Part shown: positions 55,621 to 64,000 of the stretch, one piece after another
Layout of the letters: every line of letters starts with the position of its first letter
Position numbering within the stretch: the first letter of the stretch is position 1
Source of the DNA: Tetmemena sp. SeJ-2015
Taxonomy: Eukaryota > Ciliophora > Spirotrichea > Sporadotrichida > Oxytrichidae
DNA length: 64,000 nt
Assembly: GCA_027382625.1 (NCBI GenBank)
Contig: JAJKFJ010020648.1
Span: 62,001-126,000, forward strand
Direction: 5' to 3'
Program-made: the position numbers and the translations under genes
The notes under the pieces: generated by a model
What the model was told of the DNA's origin: nothing
The model's input: only the letters and a program-made list of their open reading frames with translations
Database searches by the model: none

Positions 55621-57637
55621 ATGAGCAACACCAAAGGGCTGTTCTCTCCAAACAGCAGACAAACCCAGAATTGTAAGCACCTTCCCCTTCTTAAAATAAA
55701 GCATGCTAATTATCAGTAAACCTCAGATAAGATAATAAGTCAGCTGTTGCTTTATTTAATGACATTTTCAATGGAATATATCTTATTAACTTTGATATCT
55801 ATAGCTCCAAATGGCAAAGAAGTTAAGCAAAACCAAAACTTCGAGCGTCAATCTCAAAACTACTACCTCACAGAGAAGGATGTTGAATTAGAGCATCTCA
55901 AAACTGTGATAGTAGGTCTCTCTGAGAAGCTGAAAGTTCGCGAGGATATCGAGCAGGATCTTCATCACTAGAGAGTCCTGAATGCAGAGAGCGACCAAGC
56001 AAGAAAGCAAATGCACCATGATCTTGAGGGTGCCGCAGGTTCAATGAGACAGGAAGCAGAGAAGAACAAGAAATACCAAGAGCTCATGATTAGAGAGAGC
56101 TCAGTTCAGAGTGAGAAAGGTAGTGCAGTTGGGAGAGGTCATCACCACTAAGACCACTCAAATTGAAACTATCACATTCACCTGCAACCAGAAGGAAAGA
56201 GAGAAAAACGAACTCCAGCAGAAACTTGCAGACTACGATGAAATCAAACGCCAGAATGATCAGTACAAGAGAGACATCCACTTGTGCAATGACGAGAGAA
56301 AGCAGCTACAGTCTAAGTATGAATAGACCCTAGAGGATCACAGAAAGTAGCTTAACAAGGAGTATGATGAGAGACAGCAACTAATCAAGGACAAGAATGA
56401 ACTCACCAACTAGCTGAGAAGAGCTGAGCAGAAGATCTCTATTGTGAATGTCTTTTATACTCTCTGGTCTAGAGAATGTGATTGATAAGCAGAGACAGAC
56501 CATAGATGAGAGAGATAATGAGATTTCCAGGCTTAAGGCGTTACTGGAAGTGATGAACGACATTAAGAAACAAAGAGATAATTTACAGACTCAACTCAGA
56601 GAACACCAAGAGGGAAGAGAGCAACTTACCAGACGCATCGAGGAACTTATTAAGGAGTCAAGACTATTGAGAGAGAATGATGAACGTCATTTCAGAGAAC
56701 TGATGGAGACCATTAAAAAACTGGAAGAGACAATAGCAGCTAGAGACAGAACTATCAATGACAAAGATACTACCATCAAGAAACTGACTAGTGATTCCTT
56801 AGAGCAGCAGCAACACATTAACGCGCTTGAGACTGAGCTTTCGGTGAAGCAAGACTTGGAAAGAAAGATTGAGATGAGTGAGCAGCTGATAGCCAAGCTC
56901 ACTGAAGCCAAGGAAAAGTTGTAGTAGGAGCTTGAAACTGCCAGTGATTATCTCTTAGAGCAAGAAGAAAAGACTCACAAGGCAAATCAGACTGCTTTAG
57001 AGCTGCTGAGGTAACTCAAGGAGGCTGAAAATGAAATTGATGGACTGAAGCAACTTGTTCTTGAGATGAAGTCGAAGATAGCAATCTACATCCCTGTGAA
57101 GGATGATATAATAGATAGAAAACTCGCAGAGTACATTAACAACTATCCTGACAGAGCAAGACTTAGAATCATACTCATTTTTAATTCAAATAACATTAAA
57201 TTAAAGTAAGATGATTTCTCATTCAAATTTAAATTGACATTCATAGATCCCTTTTCACTTTAATATTTATTTATAGAATCATGTTCATGAGAGAAAGTGA
57301 GGGAGTTTACTAGTTCGGCAGTCGTAGAGTGTGCGTGAGAGTGGACAAGGAAAAGATTAACATCCGTGTGGGAGGAGGATATCTGTCCCTTGACGAATTC
57401 CTGGACATCTACACTCCTCAGGAACTGGAGAGACTTGAGAGAAAAGACCCACTTAAGAAGTTCAGTGAGAAGGTCGCAATCTAGAAAACTTTAGTAGGAA
57501 ACGAAGTAAGGGAGCTCTCTCCCATCAGAGGCTAGTCTCCAAGCAAGCAAAGCAACTAGTCACCCATGAGAGGCAGCGTCAAGTCAAATGGCATGAGAAG
57601 TCCCCTCAAGAGACAACCTTCAGTTTAACAAGTTTGA
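55621..57637 (+). CDS. Long coiled-coil protein with C-terminal GAS2-related (GAR) domain
   Basis: ATG 55621 (MSNTKGLFSPNSRQTQN), a 132-nt GT..AG intron (55673-55804), then almost unbroken heptad-rich coil (HLKTVIVGLSEKLKVRED, ERDNEISRLKALLEVMND, REDQLTRRIEEL-like runs) to about residue 470. The C-terminus contains FMRESEGVYQFGSRR, VCVRVDKEKINIRVGGGY, LSLDEFLDIY, the GAR fold that binds microtubules in GAS2 and spectraplakins. The tail is Ser/Pro/basic-rich and ends at TGA 57635-57637. A 110-bp IES with pointer TAGAATCAT sits just before the GAR domain. Frame changes occur near 56110 and 56460. A cytoskeletal cross-linker is the natural inference. Confidence 0.8.
57173..57282. other. 110-bp IES with 9-bp TAGAATCAT pointer
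   Basis: TAGAATCAT at 57164-57172 and 57274-57282 flanks AT-rich DNA containing an in-frame TGA. Removing one copy and the insert joins DRARLRI to MFMRESEGVY. The longest pointer-flanked conventional IES I resolved. Confidence 0.82.
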
Positions 57638-57724
57638 TATGCAACCACACTTTATTTATGATCACCATATAAATTGAATTTACTTCCGATGGCTTTATTA
57701 AACGTTTTAAAATAGTAGGTGAAA

Positions 57725-60024
57725 TCAAAACTATAAGTCTAGATCTTGATAGTCGAATACTCTTATAAAGAGATGGTTTTGCTTGTGCTCTCTTAAAACA
57801 CATTTACTATCGTCAACATCTAAGTTCTAAATGTTGTCCACTTAAATTTCATAGCAGTCACTGCAAAGAGAAAGAGACCTGCAACCAAGGCAGACAAATC
57901 GCAAGATTTTAGTGTTGTTCTCACACACGTCGCAAGTTGGGTCAGACTATAAGTTTATCAGCAATAATTTATCAATTATTACCTTAAGGACGTAAGTTTC
58001 TATGAAGTCTCCCTCTTTTATAGCTCTTTATCCCTCTTCATACATCTCGTTCAAATTGCTTTTTACTTGATTAAATAGGATCTCCTGATCTTAAAGGAAA
58101 ATAATTTTTCATTTTTATGCGATCTTTGAGATCGAAGGATAGTTCCCCAGATTAATGCTAGTCTAAGTATCTGTGAATGATGAGAGAGTGATGATGATGC
58201 TTCATTCTCTCTCTTTGATACTAATTGTGGTACTCCAAGTAGTAGTCTAAGTTGTAATTTGCACACCCCTCACACACATACTACACTTTATCGTTCACTT
58301 CTTTTCCCTCTCCATCTGCTTTATGCTTCAAGCACTGAAGACACACATAATGATAAAGCAAAAGAGTTTAAGGTCAGTTAAAATTAATGAGTTTGATCCT
58401 ATACAGAAGCTTGGCAATAGCCACATTTAACACTACTTTCCAAAATGGATTAGTCTTCTTCCTCTTCTTGCAAAAGCTTATAGGTGGGTACTTGAGTTTG
58501 AATAAGATTCATCTTCAACCATCCCGCTGCAATCTTACTCAAAGAATCAGTAATGGGCAACACCATTTCAGAGTCCCTTAGCAAAGATATAAACTGAGAG
58601 TCGCAGTAAAAACTTCTCTTTGCATCGCCTTTGATCCCATAAGAAACTCTTTCTGCAAAGTCAATGCGCCAAGATATCACATGCTCAAGATTCTGCTTGT
58701 AGTTTGTGTTGAGAGTTTTAACGAACTCAATGAGTCTGACTCTTTGATAGTCGTTGATGTTAGTTTTGACAAGAGCGAAATTCTTGACTTCGTCGAATAA
58801 GATTCTGTCGTAGGTTTGGAGGTAGCTTATGTGCTTTTTAAGGACTTCTCTGTTCATGGGAACTCCAAAGAAGTAGATAATATCAAGTAATAGATAATTT
58901 GGTCTATGTTTACAACCATTTAGCGAGGTAGCTGCTCTAACATGTACTGATCAGAGACATCACTCTCTAGTTCCAATTTTATCAAGAACTGATTTGGCTT
59001 GTAGGGGATGTTGTTAATGTTAAGTCCTTTCTGCTGTTGATCAAAGCTCAACACTAAAACAGTGATCTCTATTACTCCTTCTATATCCAATATCTCTTCT
59101 TACTATTTTGAGCCCTCTTCAGTAGGGTCTGCAGTAGTTGTGCGATGTAAAGTTCTGCATCAACAAAGTTGATGACTATAATCTTATCTTTGAATTTATC
59201 GTTTTTGCCGCTCACATCATAAGAGCACTTGTCCTCATCTTCCTCTCTGAATTAATTGTCATTCTTGTGCTATCGCAAGCATTTGAAGCCATCAAAGTCA
59301 TCTCCTTTAGTGTAGGCGCAGGTAAGTTCAATCTAAATGTTGGACTCATCCACTTCATCCTAAAAGTGCTGCTTGCACAGCTCTAGGAATTTATCCACCC
59401 AATTCTTCTTTCTCGCACTCACTAAACTTTACAGATATAAAAGGATCACTAAATCTACTATTTTCATTGTATTTCAATGGCTTAAATAATGATCCAAATT
59501 AATAATGTTCTATCTTCAAATAGTATTTATGATAGAATTAATATTTTTAGAGTGATTTATGTCTCTGATAACGAACATTTCTCGCTTAGAAGCATCGTAG
59601 TCTGACTTTGATAGAATTTGATGATGAATGAGTTTAGAAGCGTGCAACTTGTGTGACTCAAGCTCTCTCAGCACCCATCTAATATGCTCTTCCTTCTTTG
59701 CTTGAGCCATTTATTCAAGAGAAGACTTTCTTTTGAGGGTGGTGTTATTTTAACTGTCTCCGCCATCAATCGGATTCAAACAAAACCTACTTTAATTTAT
59801 GGCTGATTCTGAGCACTGTTTCTGGAGAGACCATTGATTGTTGAGCGGACAGAAGGAGTGCCCATAATTGTTTGAGGTGCTGTTGTCCGAGATGTTGCTT
59901 TCCCAGATATGCCTACCTTCTAGCTGTTCTTTTGCATAGGGGTCATGTTTGATGCAAATTAGGAGGGGTGGTAGCTTGCAAGCGAGCCAGTGTGGTGATG
60001 AGTGGAGTGCTTTGTAGATTCCAT
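57725..60024 (-). CDS. ZZ-type zinc-finger protein
   Basis: ATG 60024 (MESTKHSTHHHTGSLASY) gives an S/T/N-rich head, then MAQAKKEEHIRWVLREL and an ordered middle (SECEKKNWVDKFLELCKQ; DDFDGFKCLRQHKNDNQF; IIVINFVDAELYIAQLLQ; NREVLKKHISYLQTYDRI; SWRIDFAERVSYGI). C-terminal Cys/His clusters are CLQCLKHKADGEGK, VCEGCANYN, and TCDVCENNTKILRFVCLGC, SLCSDCYEI followed by HKQNH, the last being a ZZ-like finger. Ends at TGA complementary to 57725-57727. The middle is unknown to me. ZZ fingers bind proteins or peptide N-termini, so an adaptor or ubiquitin-pathway role is possible. Introns or IESs lie near 59770 and 59480. Confidence 0.6.
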
Positions 60025-60156
60025 AACTGTATCTGTTTGAGGATTATATTTATATCCAATTACTGTCTAACTTATTCTATTCTACTCTCTATGAATGATA
60101 GGAGAAACTGAATTCGCAATTTTAAATTAAGCTAACTAATTTAAATGTGGTCCTTT

Positions 60157-61543
60157 TCATACGATATCCACACATTTGTCTTTAGTTATCACTTCGATCT
60201 CGTGAATCCTCCAAGAGTTTCTTTAAAACTTTATTATATGCTTTAATTAAATTTAGATTGCTAATTAAATAAGTTATTGTCTTTGTCGAAGTTAGAGGAG
60301 ACTCTGACTTTTCCTCTCTGTTGAGAACCGAAAGCTATAAGGTCGAAGTTGACCTCACTTGAGAGAGGCCACATTTTTCCATTGCAGTCCATTATTTAAA
60401 ACTGCTCACCTAGGATAGATTTGACTTGCTTGCTCTGCCTAATGTAAGTTAAAGCTTAGTTATAGGGCATTGAGTTCATCACACTCTTACCAGCTACGAA
60501 TCGCCTGTATACAAACAGATACTATATTTAATCAACAATCAATCTATCTATTTAAAGAGATACGCGAATGCACTCAATAATTTTCCAAAAGAAATATCAC
60601 CTTTAAAAATCCCGATTTATAACTGAAGAAGAGTATTCCAAACTGGTAGGTTCTAATGTTAGTCATTTGCTTCATTTGCAAGCGACGCTTCTTCCTCATA
60701 TCTTAATAAATTTCTTCTTGAGTCTTGTCCTCATATCTCACAGTTGCCTCTTTCTCAGACTTTTCAAGTTCATCTTCAATGGTCTGTGACCTTGTTATTA
60801 GGTCTCCATAAGTCTTCAAAGAGTAGAAGGTGTCCAGGACTTTTACTTTCCTCTTAGACTCGGGCAATGGGAGAATTAAGATCTTGGTCTCATCATCCAC
60901 ATAGGTTGTGAGAGATGAGATTCTCCAAATGCGTTCATCCGGATCTAAAGGACTTCTGACTTGATAGTTGGGGCAATGCTCTTAGTATCTTTGTCAAGAA
61001 TCGTGTAAGCATCGAAGTCAACAGGCAAATACTCATCATGCACTTACTTTGCAGTCTTCTATGTTTAATCAACGGTCTCTCCTCTTTCCTTTGCCTCTTA
61101 CTCTTTCTGCCTCGCCTCTGCTTTTTCTTTAAAGTAAACTCATATCCTAAGTCAATTCTTAGTTACGAATTTGAAACTATTTAATCGACTCTCTCATGTT
61201 CAAGAATCTCAAGTTCAGAGTGTTTGAGGTAGTCACCAATGACAGTTGTCTTCAATTTTCCTGAGTAGCCCTTTACAGTGAGTTCAAACTTGACCCAGTT
61301 ATCTGAGGTTTGCTGCTTCTTGTTTATGATCCAGCCTGGCTTGATGTCTTCACCGCAAAAGTCAACCACTCGCTTGTCCTTCTTTAGACTCATCAATGCT
61401 CGCTGCATTCATTATAAATTAGTAAAAGATGACTGCAATACTGGCTCTTTGAGATTATCATATCTCCTCTTGTAGGCTACTATACTAGCAGGTACAGCGA
61501 TAATAAAAGGTGCCACAATGTAAGCTTGGTATTTTTAAAACAT
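60157..61543 (-). CDS. Membrane-anchored protein with two Coa1/Tim21-like domains
   Basis: ATG 61543 (MFQKYQAYIVAPFIIAVPA), a single N-terminal membrane span, then QRALMSLKKDKRVVDFCGED, IKPGWIINKKQQTSDNWVKF and ELTVKGYSGKLKTTVIGD. This is the AL..L..D.RV...LG..I followed by a beta-hairpin (V.G..G) pattern of Coa1/Tim21 proteins of the mitochondrial inner membrane. A second copy near 60450 reads ALTYIRQSKQVKSILGEQF and AFGSQQRGKVRVSSNFD. Between them lies PDERIWRISSLTTYVDDETK, and the protein ends IHEIEVITKDKCVDIV at TGA complementary to 60157-60159. A one-base slip lies near 60945. Function probably respiratory-chain assembly or import; that is inference. Confidence 0.55.
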
Positions 61544-61872
61544 CTTCTTCCCTTTTTGCTTGTAATATTATTTGCTAAATTAGAAGTCTAAAAATTATTA
61601 TTGTTTTCTCTTACAGCCACACACAAATTCAATTAACACTAAATGTAATTTAAACCGGGTAAGTAAATTAACTTTTTATAATAAGGTGGAAATTTGTTTT
61701 GAGTATACATAATAAGAGTGTGATTGATTTTATGATATTTTGTTTTCAACATAACAATTGTTATTATATAAGAGTATAAAAACTGAAATAAAGATATGCG
61801 ATTGTGCTTGATAAATGATATGTGGATATGATTATATTAAATTTATAAATTACAAATCTAGAGTTCACTCAA
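61544..61872. promoter_or_regulatory. Divergent AT-rich spacer between two head-to-head genes
   Basis: About 330 bases between oppositely oriented starts. No specific promoter element can be named. Confidence 0.25.
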
Positions 61873-63047
61873 ATGGTTTCTAGCATTAAACTTGCAGTGG
61901 TGGGAGTAATCTCCTGTCTTAGCTTTGCAATTGCAGATTACAAAGTGTCAGTCACTAGAATCAACTAGCGATACCCAGTGGTTGATTACTTAATTCAATG
62001 CTAAAATATTTATTACAACAGAGGGGAATCTGATTTCACTTACAATTATAACCCTTCTTATATTCCAATTTACGATGACAAGGGTACTCTCACTCAAGAT
62101 GCCTTACTCATTAGAGCACAGCAATCTACTAATACTGCATTCCAAGCAGGTCCATCTTTCATGCCCTACTCTGCTTTCAAATACGATTCACAGACTAATC
62201 TCGTTACATTTGATAAAGGTGCAACAAACCAACGTAGTTTTCACAAACTTATCATAATTTCAGTCATTTTATTTTCCAGAGCTAAGAAGCTTATGAAAAC
62301 TATGGAGTGGAGGATCCTCGAGTTGCCTATAGATCAACCGATAAAACATATTACATGATGTACTCAGCTGTGGAGTAAGATGGGGCAGTCGTCACATCTA
62401 TATAAATATATAATAATCTAGACTTGCTCTTGCAACAACCAAAACACCATTTGATAAGACTTCTTGGGTGAGAAATGGTCCTATTTTCGATCAAACTAAG
62501 GTGACATGGTCAAAGTCTGGAGCTATAATCTTCAGAGATACCGAAGGTGGCTCTCACTATGTGCTTTGGGGCGATAAGAATATTGCAGTAGCTACAACCA
62601 CTGATTTCAAGACTTTCACTAATGCTGCAGGAGATCCCTTAATTGCACCTAGGCCGGATAGTTTCGACTCAGAATTAGTAGAGTCAGGTCCTCCTCCCCT
62701 CAAACTCTCAGACGGAAACTATCTCTTCTTCTACAACAGCGCTAGAGACGGATTCCCATCAGATAGACCAGGCTACAGTCTTTATTAAATTTAAATGCCT
62801 TGAGTATAATGTGGGTTTTGTGATTCTTGATGGTACAGACCCCACAAAGGTGATCTAACGTTCTGATTCTCCTATCTTATCTCCTATGTACTCTTGGGAA
62901 ATTGGCGGTTCGGGCTACTCTTGCCTGGTGCCTAGAGTTGTTTTTCTGGAAGCTGCTAAGCCCCTGGGTAATGACTAATTCCTTGTCTTCTACGGTGGTT
63001 GTGATTGTGTAGTAGGAAGCGCTATTGTCACTGTCACGAAAGCTTGA
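61873..63047 (+). CDS. Secreted GH130-like glycoside hydrolase/phosphorylase
   Basis: ATG 61873 with a signal peptide (MVSSIKLAVVGVISCLSFA, cleavage near IADYK). Five-bladed-propeller sequence follows: NRGESDFTYNYNPSYIPIY, YGVEDPRVAYRSTDKTYYMM, TKTPFDKTSWVRNGPIF, SGAIIFRDTEGGSHYVLWGD, LVESGPPPLKLSDGNYLFFY, SPMYSWEIGG and FLVFYGGCD. The E-D-P-R motif and the V-E-[SG]-G-P-P-P box match family GH130 (beta-mannoside phosphorylases and hydrolases). Introns: about 62219-62279 (GTGCAA..CCAG) and near 62400-62420; a short removal near 62790. Ends TGA 63045-63047. Likely digests glycans outside the cell or in food vacuoles. Confidence 0.75.
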
Positions 63048-64000
63048 ATTTCTTTAATTTATTATTCTCTTATCTTCTTAAAATAGTAAGATTTGGAGCA
63101 GAAGAGTGTTCAAAGTGTTCAAATAAATGAATATCCTAGCATACAGACAATTTAATTCTCCTACGATGTGCTTGTTATAGTTAAAAAGAAGGGTTTTCTT
63201 TTATTATATTCATTTAGTGTATTTAATAGACAACAATTCAAAAAATATATTCTCAAATCCTTAATTTATAAATCTAAAGATAAGATACAAAAGAAGATTA
63301 ATGTAAAATAAGTTAGCATTAAGACTAATAATTACTACTATCACATTTTTCTATTCTAAATTAAAACTTGATTTTATTATTTCCCTTGAAGATATTTCAA
63401 AGACAAATAAGAAATGGTTGAATCAATAATTACTTTAATTAATTGGCCATTTACTTCGGATTTTTTGACATATTTATTTTGCTGATAAGTGCCTTATCTT
63501 TACCTGTAATTGGGTTTGCTGAATCTATTATTTTCCCCTAGTGTTTATCTTGGGGCTTCACTCTCCTCCTGCTGGTATTCCCAATTAAACAAAAAATCAA
63601 TTCCTAATTTATTCTTCATTAAATGCCAAAATTTATAATTCTATAATTAAAAGGCATTGTCAAATCACAGGAATTAAGATAGCCAATAATTAACATTAGC
63701 AAAAATATAGATGCATGCTTACATTTGAAAATCTTTTAATTAAATTCATTTTTCAAAGGAAATGTTTAGACTTACAATACTAGTCTGTCTATTTTCTTTG
63801 ATAATGGCTGTCAAAATTATTAAACTATGATATTTTCATATTCTATTATAAGCTTCCTTTAAAAAAATTATACACACTAAATAGAGATTTAAATACATGA
63901 TGCTTATTCATTCAACATCTAAAGATATAGTCAACATTTTAATTTTAAATATTGATTTTATCTGTATTGAATAATACTTTTCTTGATATAGGCAAAAATT
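63048..64000. other. AT-rich, gene-free right end
   Basis: No coding pattern, telomere-like repeat or RNA gene recognised on either strand. Confidence 0.5.

Overview
This window looks like germline (micronuclear) DNA of a hypotrich/stichotrich ciliate of the Oxytricha-Stylonychia type. Three things point there. (1) Every recognisable gene is readable only if TAA and TAG are glutamine and TGA is the sole stop. (2) Genes carry short spliceosomal introns (GT..AG, mostly about 29-70 nt) and, separately, short AT-rich insertions flanked by direct repeats whose removal leaving one repeat copy restores the frame. That is the hallmark of IESs and their pointers. (3) One gene, a Na+/K+-ATPase-type P-type ATPase at about 23.0-29.8 kb, is scrambled and partly inverted. 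Its pieces alternate between the two strands, and consecutive pieces share short repeats exactly where they must join. I could read about forty such junctions by eye. I cannot name the species.

Layout. 0-6.3 kb: PDK1-like kinase (runs off the left edge), two coiled-coil proteins, a cathepsin Z-like protease, a GC-rich hairpin-rich island between two copies of the protease 5' flank, and a TMEM135-like membrane protein. 6.5-16.4 kb: two very long Q/N/S-rich proteins and an APC4-like anaphase-promoting-complex subunit. 16.4-22.3 kb: secreted BPI-fold protein, alpha/beta hydrolase, ICT1-like GGQ peptide-release factor, a coiled-coil protein and an unusually GC-rich unknown gene. 23.0-29.8 kb: the scrambled ATPase, with a small ORF lying inside its DNA. 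30.2-38.9 kb: Rab-like GTPase with a long tail, a small acidic protein, a DHHC palmitoyltransferase with a long Q-rich tail, a small basic protein, and an SK-type K+ channel. 38.9-51.9 kb: Q-rich protein, CEP78-like LRR protein, RAD51, a multi-pass membrane protein, and an IGHMBP2-like helicase. 51.9-63.1 kb: a large TPR protein, a GAR-domain coiled-coil protein, a ZZ-finger protein, a protein with two Coa1/Tim21-like regions, and a secreted GH130-like glycosidase/phosphorylase. The last 950 bases are AT-rich with no gene seen.

The genes are independent single-gene units on both strands, as expected for precursors of gene-sized macronuclear chromosomes. There is no operon logic. Several genes show isolated one-base frame slips in otherwise perfectly conserved protein; I suspect sequence or assembly indels, but cannot prove it. 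Gene boundaries were read by eye with the ciliate code. Exact exon, MDS and start positions are approximate unless a pointer or intron is given.
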